Assembly: GCF_028745515.1 (NCBI RefSeq)
Contig: NZ_JAQZSG010000001.1
Location: forward strand, 248,001 to 312,000
Length of the DNA: 64,000 nucleotides
DNA from: Paenibacillus thermotolerans
GTDB taxonomy: Bacteria > Bacillota > Bacilli > Paenibacillales > YIM-B00363
Reading direction: 5' to 3'
The notes under the pieces are model-generated. The model saw nothing but the letters and a program-made list of their open reading frames with translations, ran no database searches and was not told the DNA's origin. Position 1 is the first letter of the stretch. Every line of letters starts with the position of its first letter. Position numbers and translations under genes: made by a program. Positions 1-8,563 of this stretch are shown here, one piece after another.

Positions 1-83
1 ATTCCCGTCCCCGCAACCGCACCTGCGGCCGCTGACGCTGCATTCGGCATGCCTGCCTGCGCTGAAACCATCACTGTATTCAT
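1..83 (-). CDS. fliK: Flagellar hook-length control protein FliK, N-terminus only (partial)
   Basis: Only the first 27 codons are inside the window; the gene runs off the left edge. The ATG (81-83 on plus) has a strong AAAGGAGGTG ribosome site at 91-100. The visible N-terminus (MNTVMVSAQAGMPNAAS) is Ala-rich and low in complexity, as is usual for FliK linkers, and is not diagnostic. The identification rests on position: in Bacillus the order is fliI-fliJ-ylxF-fliK, and this reading frame follows ylxF by about 40 bases. FliK would measure hook length and switch export specificity through FlhB. Confidence 0.6.
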   Translation of the reverse strand, partial: MNTVMVSAQAGMPNAASAAAGAVAGTG

Positions 84-124
84 CTATTTTCACCTCCTTT
101 CAAAACAAGAGTTACGTATAACGC

Positions 125-1039
125 CTATCCGAGCTTAGCCGTAATTTTGGCCGTCTGCGTTTCCGACAAGCCCGTCAGCGAATTCAAGACGGAGGCTCTC
201 GCCGCCGGCTCCATCAAACGAAGGATGTTGACAACTTGCGTAAGGTTCGACTTCGACATTTCAAGTAATACCGCAGCCGCATTGTCCGGGGACATCTTCG
301 CGAACGTATCGCTAACTTCGGATTTCGTAAGCGCTCCCCCTGCCTCCGTCTTGGCTCCCGCATTCGCTTCCAATCGGTCTTGAAGCGCAGCGATCTGCAA
401 ATCTTTGGCAGGCATTACGTCTTTCAGCCGAATCGAGGTGTCCGCCGCAATTTTCGGGTCCATCTTCTCGAGAATGCCGACTTGTTTGTCCTGCTTCATT
501 CGGCTCAAGACGAGAACGCGCTCGTTCATCGTCAAGCTTTCAATAACCGGCGCCGCCTTGCTTGGGGACATTCTTGCGTAAATATCGGCCAAGTTTTTTA
601 TGCTTGCGGCATATTCTTCGTCGCTCTGCGTCATGCTGTCCAGCCGCTCCTGAAGCCGCTTTACCTCTTGGGTCAATTTCGCGATTTGGTCGTCTTTCGC
701 GATCGCTTCGTCGTTCAATTGACTGAGCTGCGTCTGCTTCTCTTCGAGCATTCTCTGAATAGCGACGTATTCGGCCTCCGAATACGTTTTCTCGTCCGAT
801 TTCCCGCTTTCCGCTTGCTTGATTGCGTTTTGCAGCTCGGCTCCCGTCGGCTTCGGATCCGGAATCACGCTGGAGACGACCGGTATTTTGTTCGCGATGC
901 GGAGCGCCTCGTTCATTACATCGTAGCCGAAAACGGTGAGCAGCACTCCGGTTAGCAGCAGCGTGAAGAGCACAGGCAGCGTATAAAAGAGAAACCGTTC
1001 AAACCACCCGTACGATTTTTCCGCCTCCAACTCCGGCAT
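125..1039 (-). CDS. ylxF: YlxF, MotE/MgtE-N-like flagellar accessory protein
   Basis: 304 residues. A short cytoplasmic N-terminus is followed by one membrane segment (about residues 17-38, FLFYTLPVLFTLLLTGVLL). Then come a long coiled coil (about 85-145, rich in E, K, Q) and an MgtE-N-like helical domain with 'MSPSKAAPVIESL' and 'MSPDNAAAVLLEM' repeats. This is the architecture of YlxF in the Bacillus fla/che operon and resembles MotE-type chaperones of flagellar components. It lies between fliJ and fliK in the operon. The precise role is not settled, so the name rests on synteny and architecture. Confidence 0.8.
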   Translation of the reverse strand: MPELEAEKSYGWFERFLFYTLPVLFTLLLTGVLLTVFGYDVMNEALRIANKIPVVSSVIPDPKPTGAELQNAIKQAESGKSDEKTYSEAEYVAIQRMLEEKQTQLSQLNDEAIAKDDQIAKLTQEVKRLQERLDSMTQSDEEYAASIKNLADIYARMSPSKAAPVIESLTMNERVLVLSRMKQDKQVGILEKMDPKIAADTSIRLKDVMPAKDLQIAALQDRLEANAGAKTEAGGALTKSEVSDTFAKMSPDNAAAVLLEMSKSNLTQVVNILRLMEPAARASVLNSLTGLSETQTAKITAKLG

Positions 1040-1073
1040 CGCTCTTCATCCCCTTTTTGTCTCTAATCCGCCG

Positions 1074-1511
1074 CTATGCGTTTCGTCTTCTAGCCAAGGC
1101 CAGATCGTCCAGCTGATTTTGCGATTGCTTCTCCACGCGCTCCTTATGAGCGGAGTGAGCCTTTTCGCGCGCTTTTACCCACACCTTTTCATCGACCATC
1201 CGCTCCGTCAATTGCTGCCTCCTGCTTTCAACGGCCCGTTCCGCTTGGACGATGCTCATTCCTGTTTTTCGGATTTGGTCGTCCAAATGATCGATATATT
1301 GCTGGATGAGCATCATTTCGGAAACCGCCAGCTTTTCGGCATTTTCCCCAGTAAGCTGCTCCTGCAGCGACAGTTTGGCCTGCGAGAGCTCATCGCGCTT
1401 GCGTTCTTCTTCGTTCAGAAACGATATCGCTTGAGAGAGACTCGACTCTGCCTGCTTTTTTTCATTTGCCTTGAGGTCGACGATTTTTTGCAATGGATAA
1501 GCAAATCTCAT
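1074..1511 (-). CDS. fliJ: Flagellar export chaperone FliJ
   Basis: 145 residues, almost entirely charged coiled coil (KANEKKQAESSLSQAI onward), the usual FliJ build. FliJ is the central stalk-like subunit of the export ATPase complex with FliI and FliH and recycles export chaperones. An ATG four codons upstream (1523) overlaps the fliI stop but has no room for a ribosome site. GGAGG lies about 12 bases before the ATG at 1511, which gives MRFAYPLQKIVDLK, matching the family N-terminus, so that start is preferred. It is translationally coupled to fliI. Confidence 0.85.
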   Translation of the reverse strand: MRFAYPLQKIVDLKANEKKQAESSLSQAISFLNEEERKRDELSQAKLSLQEQLTGENAEKLAVSEMMLIQQYIDHLDDQIRKTGMSIVQAERAVESRRQQLTERMVDEKVWVKAREKAHSAHKERVEKQSQNQLDDLALARRRNA

Positions 1512-1519
1512 AACGGCTG

Positions 1520-2851
1520 TCATCCTCCGAGAAATTGATGCACAAGACGGTCGGCCGCGTCCCCCAGCGTCGTCTTCTCATCTACGTCCTGTTTGGCGTA
1601 GTCCCATATTTGTCCGATATATTGGATGGACGTATCGATCTCCGGATTGGAGCCCGTCTTGTAAGCGCCGATGTTGATCAAGTCCTCGGATTCCCGGTAT
1701 ATGGAAAGCAATTGCTTAAACCGGTTTGCGGCTTGAATTTGCTCTTTCGGCGCCACCTCGCTCATGACGCGGGACACGCTGGAAAGCACGTCGATGGAAG
1801 GGTAATGGCCTCTTCCCGCCAGCTTTCGATCCAATACGATATGGCCGTCCAAAATGCCGCGAACCGTGTCCGCGATCGGCTCGTTCATATCGTCGCCGTC
1901 GACGAGCACAGTGTAGAATGCGGTGATCGATCCCTTCGGGCTCGTCCCCGCTCTCTCCAACAGCTTCGGCAAATTGGCAAACACGGAAGGAGTGTAGCCT
2001 CTCGTCGCCGGCGGCTCGCCGACTGCGAGTCCGACCTCCCGAAGCGCCGTCGCATACCGCGTCACCGAATCCATCATCATCATGACGTTTAACCCGCGGT
2101 CGCGGAAATATTCCGCGATGGCCGTCGCAATCAGCGCGCCTTTCATCCGAATCAACGCAGGCTGATCCGAGGTGGCTACCACGACGACGGAACGCGCTAG
2201 TCCCTCGGGTCCCAAGTCCCGTTCAATAAAATCAAGCACTTCGCGCCCGCGCTCGCCGATCAAACCGATGACGTTCACGTCGGCTTCCGTATTTCGCGCA
2301 ATCATGCCCAGCAGCGTCGATTTGCCTACGCCGGAGCCCGCAAATATACCGACGCGCTGGCCTTTGCCGACCGTTAACAATCCGTCGATGCATCTCACGC
2401 CGACGGATAACGGAGTGAGTACCCGCGGCCGCTTGAGCGGACTGACCGGCGCGTTATTGGCCGGCATCTCCTGCATGCGCGCCGGGAGCAGCGAACCGTC
2501 AAGCGGATTCCCGAGCCCGTCCAGCACTTTGCCCAGCAATTCATGGCCGACCTTCACCGTGAGCGGCTTGCCGGTGCCGACAACGTCGCAGCCTGGACCT
2601 ACCGAGGTCAGCTCGCCGAACGGCATCAGAATGACCTTATTGTTGCGAAAGCCGACCACTTCGGCTTGAACGGGGGAGGCGCCCTTGCCGGGATAGATGT
2701 AGCAGATGTCGCCTAGCTTCGTGTCTGGTCCTTCCGATTCGACGGTCAGACCGATCACTTGGGTAACCTTCCCGTTTACGCGCACCGGGTCGACCTGACC
2801 TAACGCCTCCAAATATTTGCCGGCATGCAGCGAGCCGTGGGGCGCACTCAT
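1520..2851 (-). CDS. fliI: Flagellum-specific ATP synthase FliI
   Basis: 443 residues, normal length. This F1-beta-like ATPase energises and unfolds substrates for flagellar type III export. The P-loop GSGVGKST lies near residue 172, the acidic Walker B strand in LNVMMMMDSVTRYA near 260, and the C-terminal helical domain includes a Q-rich region near 375. The start overlaps the fliH stop by four bases, with GGGTGA upstream of the ATG. It acts at the cytoplasmic face of the export gate with FliH and FliJ, encoded on either side. Confidence 0.97.
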   Translation of the reverse strand: MSAPHGSLHAGKYLEALGQVDPVRVNGKVTQVIGLTVESEGPDTKLGDICYIYPGKGASPVQAEVVGFRNNKVILMPFGELTSVGPGCDVVGTGKPLTVKVGHELLGKVLDGLGNPLDGSLLPARMQEMPANNAPVSPLKRPRVLTPLSVGVRCIDGLLTVGKGQRVGIFAGSGVGKSTLLGMIARNTEADVNVIGLIGERGREVLDFIERDLGPEGLARSVVVVATSDQPALIRMKGALIATAIAEYFRDRGLNVMMMMDSVTRYATALREVGLAVGEPPATRGYTPSVFANLPKLLERAGTSPKGSITAFYTVLVDGDDMNEPIADTVRGILDGHIVLDRKLAGRGHYPSIDVLSSVSRVMSEVAPKEQIQAANRFKQLLSIYRESEDLINIGAYKTGSNPEIDTSIQYIGQIWDYAKQDVDEKTTLGDAADRLVHQFLGG

Positions 2852-3681
2852 GGCTCGTCACCCGTCTCGCCGCTAAGAGCCACTTCCAGAAGCACTTTCT
2901 TGATTTCCGCAAGCTGCGTGTCGATTCTCGCATCGACGCTTCCGAAGGAGGTGCGCACGACGCAGCCGCCCTCATCCACGGTATGATCGGGAACGATTTG
3001 CAATTCGGCCTGCGAATCGATCGACAACGACAGCTCCGCTCTGGCATCTTGCATCTTGCCAAACTGCGATGGAGCCACGCAAAGGGTGATTACGCCCTTT
3101 TCCCTTCTGCGCTCCAACGTCCTCTTCACGTGGGCAACGGTCCATTCGGGCGAGCCTTCTACGTGTTGTCCGATAATTTTGCGGGCAATTCCAAGAGACA
3201 GCTCAACGAGAAACGGCTCCGCTTCGGCTATGATCGACTCTTTCATTCGATGCGCTTCTTCTATTAAATGAACGGCTTCTTGAATGAGAGAATCGTAACG
3301 GTCCATAACCTGTCTCTCGGCATGTTCCAAACCTTCCTTATATCCTTCTTCAAAACCGCTGCTGCGGCTTTCCTCCACGACCTTGATATCCTCGATGCGG
3401 CGCTCGTTCCACCACTGTTCGATCTCGGCCGCCGCAGCTTCCCTCATGCGCAGCGTCTCTTCCGTAGCCAGCTTCAATTGCTCCTCGGCGGCCGCTTTGG
3501 CATCGGAGAGAAGCTTTTCGGCCTCCTCCTCATAAGGTCGCATGGCAGCGGATCCGGATAGATCGGTATGTTCCGCCTCAGAAGGTGTCGCAGGCGTCGC
3601 AGGCGGCCGTAAAATCGGAGGATCGATCGTCAACGATTCATCTAATGAAACATAAGCAAACGATTTAATGACACTAGACAA
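2848..3681 (-). CDS. fliH: Flagellar assembly protein FliH
   Basis: 277 residues: a variable N-terminus, a long charged helix (about 50-130, EEEAEKLLSDAKAAAEEQ) and a C-terminal domain with 'DEGGCVVRTSFGSVDARID', typical of the FliH/YscL/V-ATPase E family. It dimerises and holds FliI at the export apparatus. The start is TTG at 3681, inside the last codons of fliG, preceded by GGGGGAG at about nine bases. The eight-base overlap suggests translational coupling. Confidence 0.9.
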   Translation of the reverse strand: MSSVIKSFAYVSLDESLTIDPPILRPPATPATPSEAEHTDLSGSAAMRPYEEEAEKLLSDAKAAAEEQLKLATEETLRMREAAAAEIEQWWNERRIEDIKVVEESRSSGFEEGYKEGLEHAERQVMDRYDSLIQEAVHLIEEAHRMKESIIAEAEPFLVELSLGIARKIIGQHVEGSPEWTVAHVKRTLERRREKGVITLCVAPSQFGKMQDARAELSLSIDSQAELQIVPDHTVDEGGCVVRTSFGSVDARIDTQLAEIKKVLLEVALSGETGDEP

Positions 3682-4696
3682 TGATATCGTCTCCCCCGCC
3701 GCGGGCGATAATGATTTCTCCTGATTCTTCTAAGCGACGAATGGTTGCAACGATTCTCGTCTGCGCTTCCTCAACGTCACGCAGCCGAACGGGTCCCATG
3801 TATTCCATTTCTTCTTTAAAGGTGTCGGACATCCGCTTGGACATATTGCGGAATATCGCTTCTCGGACTTCTTCGCTCGCGACCTTGAGCGCAAGCTGCA
3901 GGTCGGCGTTCTCGATATCGCGGATAATGCGTTGTATGGAACGGTTGTCGAGGTTGACGATATCCTCGAATACGAACATGCGCTTCTTGATTTCTTCCGC
4001 GAGCTCCGGATCTTGAATCTCGAGCGAGTCGAGAATGGTGCGCTCCGTCCCCCGATCGACCCCGTTCAAAATTTGCACGATCGCTTCAATGCCGCCCGCA
4101 GAGGTGTAATCCTGCGTTACCGTTGCGGACAGCTTCTGCTCCAGCACGCGTTCCACTTGGGAAATCACCTCCGGTGAGGTGCTGTCCATCAATGCGATCC
4201 GTTTGGCAACGTCGGCCTGTTTTTCTTGCGGCAGCGAGGACAAAATAGCTGCCGACTGCTCCGGCATTAAATAAGACAAAACAAGGGCGATCGTTTGGGC
4301 GTTCTCGTTCTGGATAAAGTTCAAAATTTGCGCAGGATCGGTTTTTCTCGCAAAATCGAAAGGCCTCACTTGCAGCGTTGCGGTCAAACGGTTGATGACG
4401 TCCATCGCCTTGCTTGTGCCGAGCGCCTTCTCCAAAATTTCCTTCGCGTAATTGATGCCGCCTTGCGTTAAATATTCTTGAGCGACAGCCAGCTGGTGGA
4501 ACTCCGACATAATCGTTTCCTTCTCGGAGTTGTCCACCTTCCGGACATTTGCAATCTCAAGCGTAAGCTGCTCGATTTCTTCGTCCCGCAAATGCTTGAA
4601 CACCTGCGCGGATACTTCCGGACCTAACGTGATCAGCAGGATCGCCGCTTTCTGCCTACCGGTAAGCACAGGCTGCTGTTGCTGCATCTTTACCAT
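3674..4696 (-). CDS. fliG: Flagellar motor switch protein FliG
   Basis: 340 residues, normal length. The N-terminal domain (LTGRQKAAILLITLGPEVSAQV) binds FliF. The middle domain carries 'EHPQ-like' surface residues. The C-terminal torque helix region includes 'MFVFEDIVNLDNRSIQRIIRDIE' (about 225-250) and 'RNMSKRMSDTFKEEMEYMGPVRLRDVE'. FliG transmits stator torque and sets switching. GAGGTG sits seven bases before the ATG at 4696. It lies 12 bases after fliF, in the canonical order. Confidence 0.97.
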   Translation of the reverse strand: MVKMQQQQPVLTGRQKAAILLITLGPEVSAQVFKHLRDEEIEQLTLEIANVRKVDNSEKETIMSEFHQLAVAQEYLTQGGINYAKEILEKALGTSKAMDVINRLTATLQVRPFDFARKTDPAQILNFIQNENAQTIALVLSYLMPEQSAAILSSLPQEKQADVAKRIALMDSTSPEVISQVERVLEQKLSATVTQDYTSAGGIEAIVQILNGVDRGTERTILDSLEIQDPELAEEIKKRMFVFEDIVNLDNRSIQRIIRDIENADLQLALKVASEEVREAIFRNMSKRMSDTFKEEMEYMGPVRLRDVEEAQTRIVATIRRLEESGEIIIARGGGDDIIV

Positions 4697-4708
4697 GTGA
4701 AAACACCT

Positions 4709-6295
4709 CTATTCATCCACAATCCATGTGCGCAGCAAGTTGACGAATTCTTCCGGTTTCCGTTTGGCCAAGCTTTCCAGCTGCTTGCGAATTTGGCTTT
4801 CGTTATTGACCGTCTCGATGTCGATGACCGGTTCAACCTTCTGCGCCGCTTCAAGCTCCGCTTCGATCCGCGCAATCTCCTCTTCTTTCGCCTTCTTGCG
4901 GCGCATAACCACGAAGCCGCCCCCGGCCAGCAGCGCGACGACTCCGGCTCCGAGCAGCCCGTAGAGCAGGGCTTGATTCATCGGACCGCTTTGCGCCGTA
5001 TCCGCAGCAGCCTGGAAGCTGCCGGAAATGACGGAAACTCTCGAAAGCAGCTCTTCTTGCGTCAACTGTTGACCGTTATTGGCCAGAGAAGTGCCGACGA
5101 TATTCGCGAGCAGCGTCTCCACCTGTTGCACGGTTTCCTGCGAAGCGTTCGCGCCCAAACCGACGGATATCGTTAAATCCTTAACTACGTAAGGGCTCGA
5201 TTCGATTTGGTTCGTAATTCGATTGACTTCGTAGTTTGTGACCCGTTCAATGCTTTCGGACTCATAATTGCCTTGGTTAGCCGATGTGGCGGGGTACCCC
5301 GGAATATCCGATTCGCCCGTTCCGGGCGTTCCGCCGGCTGTGCCGCCTTCGCTCGTTACGGTGTCTTGCTTTTCTTGCGACGAAATCGGTATTCCTAAAC
5401 CGTCTTCTTCATTTACGGGCTTGACGAGATTTTCCTGAGACGTCTTCTTGTCAAAATTCAAAGTCGAAAATACGCTGACTACGACGTTATCCCGACCGAC
5501 GAGCGGAGCTAAAAAGCTGGTAATATTTCGCTGCAAATCAAGCTCGAATTGCTTCTTTACTTGCAGCTGCTTTTCGATGACTCCGGATAAAGCCCCAGTG
5601 CCGCCGCCCAGCTTGGAGGAAGGCAGCAGCTCCCCGTTCTGGTCGGATATGGTGATGTTGTCGAGGTTAAGTCCTTGCACGCTCTTGGCAACCAGGTTAT
5701 AGATCGTATCGATCTTGGCTTGATCGGGCGGCAAGCCCGGAGCGAATTGCACGACAACCGAGGCGGAAGCTTGCTGCTCGGCGCCGTCCGCAGGAAGAAA
5801 CACGCTTTCCTTCGGCTTGTTGATCAACACCTGCGAGCTGCTGACGCCGCTGATTTGATTGATCAGCTTCTGAATTTCTCCTGCTCTTGCGCTATCGTTT
5901 ATGACATCGAACTGATTGTCGGTCATGCTCCAGCTGTTCATATTTTCCGTAAATATTTCATAACCGATCGACCCGTTCGTTACTAAACCTTGCGAGGCGA
6001 CGTCGATTTTGACGGATGCAACCTCAGTACTGGGAACGCCGATCGTCCTGCCGTCCGTACTAAGCTTGTAAGGGACGCCCGCCGACTCCAAATAAGCTTT
6101 GACGTTAGCTGCGTCTGACGGATTCAAATTCGTAAACGCGACCGAATATTCCGTTTTGGAAAATTGGGCGACCAATATCGCTATCGTTGCGACGCTTAGA
6201 ATGAATGCGGCAATAAAAAAGATGCGTTGCTTTTGACTATATTGATTCCAGAACCGGAGCAAAGACTCCCGAAGCCGGACAAGCGACTCGTTCAC
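4709..6295 (-). CDS. fliF: Flagellar MS-ring protein FliF
   Basis: 528 residues, normal size. It has an N-terminal transmembrane helix (about 24-45), a periplasmic-type YscJ/FliF ring domain beginning 'EYSVAFTNLNPSDAANVKAYLE', and a second transmembrane helix near residue 440 (ALLYGLLGAGVVALLAGGGFV). An RRKKAKEEE stop-transfer precedes a cytoplasmic tail that would bind FliG. FliF forms the membrane base of the motor. The Gly/Thr/Ser-rich stretch at about 300-345 is the usual variable loop between ring domains. Confidence 0.97.
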   Translation of the reverse strand: MNESLVRLRESLLRFWNQYSQKQRIFFIAAFILSVATIAILVAQFSKTEYSVAFTNLNPSDAANVKAYLESAGVPYKLSTDGRTIGVPSTEVASVKIDVASQGLVTNGSIGYEIFTENMNSWSMTDNQFDVINDSARAGEIQKLINQISGVSSSQVLINKPKESVFLPADGAEQQASASVVVQFAPGLPPDQAKIDTIYNLVAKSVQGLNLDNITISDQNGELLPSSKLGGGTGALSGVIEKQLQVKKQFELDLQRNITSFLAPLVGRDNVVVSVFSTLNFDKKTSQENLVKPVNEEDGLGIPISSQEKQDTVTSEGGTAGGTPGTGESDIPGYPATSANQGNYESESIERVTNYEVNRITNQIESSPYVVKDLTISVGLGANASQETVQQVETLLANIVGTSLANNGQQLTQEELLSRVSVISGSFQAAADTAQSGPMNQALLYGLLGAGVVALLAGGGFVVMRRKKAKEEEIARIEAELEAAQKVEPVIDIETVNNESQIRKQLESLAKRKPEEFVNLLRTWIVDE

Positions 6296-6343
6296 TATTT
6301 CACCTCTTTAACAGCGTGGGTCATGCCATATGCCGCAAAAAAA

Positions 6344-6640
6344 TTACAGCTGCGTTCTCATGATTTCCTGGTACGCTTCAATAACTTTATTGCGGACCTG
6401 TACGGTGAGCTGAAGACCCAACTGCGCCTTCTCGGAGGCGATCATCAATGTGTGAACGTCAACGTTCTGACCGGTTATAAATTTATCGTTAAGCTCGTGA
6501 ACTGCTTTCTCTTGCTGTTCCACGCCGGATATAGCTTTCTCCAGCGCTTGGCCGAACGTTTCGGCCATTTCCGCCGCCCCTTTGCTTTCGGCGATCGGCT
6601 TCGTTACATTAGCAGCCCCCACAGTATGTATCGGATTCAT
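6344..6640 (-). CDS. fliE: Flagellar hook-basal body adapter FliE
   Basis: 98 residues. The C-terminal core 'DVHTLMIASEKAQLGLQLTVQVRNKVIEAYQEIMRTQ' is the conserved FliE/YscI signature. FliE joins the MS ring to the proximal rod and is the first rod-type export substrate. A longer reading from 6661 exists, but AGGAG lies correctly before the ATG at 6640 (MNPIHTVG), so that start is chosen. It sits between flgC and fliF as in Bacillus. Confidence 0.93.
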   Translation of the reverse strand: MNPIHTVGAANVTKPIAESKGAAEMAETFGQALEKAISGVEQQEKAVHELNDKFITGQNVDVHTLMIASEKAQLGLQLTVQVRNKVIEAYQEIMRTQL

Positions 6641-6685
6641 CCTAGCTCCTAAAACTTCCACTGCCTATCTGTCCCTTCGATTCTA

Positions 6686-7135
6686 TTATTTTCCGATTTC
6701 GAGAGCTTTCGCGATGATTGACTTGGAAGCGTTAAGAGCCGTCACATTCGCTTCATAAGAGCGGGTAGCGGTCAACATGTCAACCATTTCCTTCATAACG
6801 TCGACGTTAGGCATAAGAACGAAGCCGTTCTCGTCAGCATCCGGATGCGCGGGATTGTACACCTGCTTGAACGGCTCCGGGTCGTTATAAATTTTCGTTA
6901 CTTTAACCCCCTCGCCGGCGTTTCCTTGCATTTTCCCTTGAAGCACATCGGCGAAGGACGTGCCGCTCTTAGGTTCCATTACGATTAATTTTCTTTGGTA
7001 CGGAATCCACTTGCCGTTGACGAGCCGACCCCGTGTCGTCTCCGCGTTCGCGATATTCGAGGCGATGACGTCCATTCTTAGCCGCTGTGCGGTTAATGCG
7101 GAGGAGCTGATGTCAAAACTGTTCGAAATGCGCAT
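6686..7135 (-). CDS. flgC: Flagellar basal-body rod protein FlgC
   Basis: 149 residues. It has the N-terminal rod/hook motif 'SSSALTAQRLRMDVIASNIANAETT' and the C-terminal 'MVDMLTATRSYEANVTALNASKSIIAKALEIGK' that form the coiled coil of axial proteins. It is a proximal rod subunit secreted through the flagellar apparatus. The ATG shares a base with the flgB stop, so the pair is translationally coupled. Confidence 0.96.
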   Translation of the reverse strand: MRISNSFDISSSALTAQRLRMDVIASNIANAETTRGRLVNGKWIPYQRKLIVMEPKSGTSFADVLQGKMQGNAGEGVKVTKIYNDPEPFKQVYNPAHPDADENGFVLMPNVDVMKEMVDMLTATRSYEANVTALNASKSIIAKALEIGK

Positions 7136-7542
7136 TACCTGCCTTCCACCGCCGTTCTGTACATCTTGATATCATGCGTTACTTGTTGAATCAACGTGTT
7201 GTAACGAAGCTGGTTTTTCGCCATCAGCGCCATTTCCGCGTCGATATCCACATTATTGATATTGTTGTTCATCACCGTGGATTGATCTGCGACAATTTGG
7301 GGCTCAACATTTCGGCCTTTGCTGCCGATATATATATGGCGGGGGTCCGTGCGGCGTCCGACAATCGGCTTAAAAACACCCTGCATTTCGTTCTGAAGAA
7401 GATCCTCGAAGACGACTTGCGATCTTTTGAAATAAGGCGTTTCCGAATTTGCAATGTTATTGGCAATAACGGATTGCCGCATGTTTGCAGCACTCAACGT
7501 TCGCTCAAGCAACTGAAATTGGCTCCCGGCTAACGGAATCAC
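7135..7542 (-). CDS. flgB: Flagellar basal-body rod protein FlgB
   Basis: 135 residues with the axial-protein motif 'MRQSVIANNIANSETPYFK' and the C-terminal 'QVTHDIKMYRTAVEG'. FlgB is the proximal rod subunit and the first gene of the fla/che operon. An in-frame ATG at 7569 would add nine residues, but AGGAGG lies six bases before the GTG at 7542 (VIPLAGSQFQ). That gives a protein of typical length, so the GTG is preferred. No convincing sigma-A or sigma-D promoter was found in the 220 bases upstream. Confidence 0.93.
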   Translation of the reverse strand: MIPLAGSQFQLLERTLSAANMRQSVIANNIANSETPYFKRSQVVFEDLLQNEMQGVFKPIVGRRTDPRHIYIGSKGRNVEPQIVADQSTVMNNNINNVDIDAEMALMAKNQLRYNTLIQQVTHDIKMYRTAVEGR

Positions 7543-7696
7543 AGGGGCCCTCCTTCCTATGCGAATCAATCTAACGCATCGACAAAATGTGACCGCAAAA
7601 TAGTCAGATATTCTTATTCAACATATCTCGAAAATATTCCTCCTTTATTCGACATTTTTTTTGCTTATCCGGCAAAACCTTTGTGCAAAAACCAAC

Positions 7697-7727
7697 AAAA
7701 AAACCTATGACACATTTGTGTGATAGG
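7697..7727 (-). terminator. Rho-independent terminator after codY
   Basis: On the minus strand CCTATCACAC pairs with GTGTCATAGG (one mismatch, four-base loop, 7704-7727) and is followed by seven T residues (7697-7703). It separates the hslV-hslU-codY transcript from the fla/che operon. The 7570-7696 stretch would hold the flgB promoter, but nothing firm was recognised there. Confidence 0.8.
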
Positions 7728-7764
7728 CTTTTGTTCCTAATATGTGATTTGGAAGTAAATATGC

Positions 7765-8541
7765 TCAATCCCTGGATTTCACGATCGTTTCCATGATTTG
7801 ATCGTTCAAAATTTTAATGTACGTACCCTTCATGCCGAGCGAGCGCGTTTCGATAACTCCTGCGCTTTCCAGCTTCCTCAGCGCGTTAACGATCACCGAA
7901 CGGGTAATGCCGACGCGGTCGGCCACCTTGCTCGCCACTAGCAGCCCTTCCTTGCCGCCGAGCTCGTCAAAAATGTGTTCGACCGCTTCCAGTTCGCTGA
8001 AGCTCAGGCTTCCGACAGCAACCTGCACCGACGCCTTGCTTCGCGCCTCCTGCTCGATTTCCTCCGCGCGCATGCGAAGAATTTCCATCCCGATAATTGT
8101 AGAACCGTATTCGGCCAAGATCAGATCGTCCTCTCCGAACGAACGATCGTCCCTCGCGACAATGAGCGTTCCGGTTCGGTCCCCCGCCCCCGAAATCGGG
8201 ACGACGGTCACAAATCGATCGTGCACGAGCTCCTGGATTTTAGCCGCCAGCATCTTATACGGGCTGTCGCCCTCCGTATTGGAAGACGTTTCGTCGATGC
8301 TCAAAAACCATTGATTCACTTCGGAAGGGAAGCGGCGCTCCTCCGTAACCATCCGGCGAAGGTCTAGCCCCGCCTCCTGCAGCAGGCCGTATCCTAAAAT
8401 TTTTCCTCTGCGGCTTACGACATAAATATTGGCGCCTACAATGTCCCGCAGCACCTCCGCCATTTCCATGAAATTTACGGAGGTGCCCGCAGCCTTCTGC
8501 AGCAGTCTGTTTAACCGCCTCGTTTTTATTAATAAGCTCAT
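7765..8541 (-). CDS. codY: Global GTP/branched-chain amino acid-sensing repressor CodY
   Basis: 258 residues, essentially the family length. The N-terminal GAF domain (about 1-155) binds Ile/Leu/Val. The C-terminal winged helix carries '[32 protein letters not shown]' (about 203-235), the strongly conserved DNA-reading helix. CodY represses stationary-phase, competence and motility genes in Bacillus while GTP and BCAA are high. The start is [15 protein letters not shown] at 8541. It is the last gene of xerC-hslV-hslU-codY, the same order as B. subtilis codV-clpQ-clpY-codY. Confidence 0.98.
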   Translation of the reverse strand: MSLLIKTRRLNRLLQKAAGTSVNFMEMAEVLRDIVGANIYVVSRRGKILGYGLLQEAGLDLRRMVTEERRFPSEVNQWFLSIDETSSNTEGDSPYKMLAAKIQELVHDRFVTVVPISGAGDRTGTLIVARDDRSFGEDDLILAEYGSTIIGMEILRMRAEEIEQEARSKASVQVAVGSLSFSELEAVEHIFDELGGKEGLLVASKVADRVGITRSVIVNALRKLESAGVIETRSLGMKGTYIKILNDQIMETIVKSRD

Positions 8542-8563
8542 TCTTATATACATGCCTCTCGCA

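Noticed and set aside
7600-7640. CodY box before flgB
   Set aside because: The best alignment to AATTTTCWGAAAATT has about six mismatches, too weak although CodY control of fla/che is known in Bacillus.
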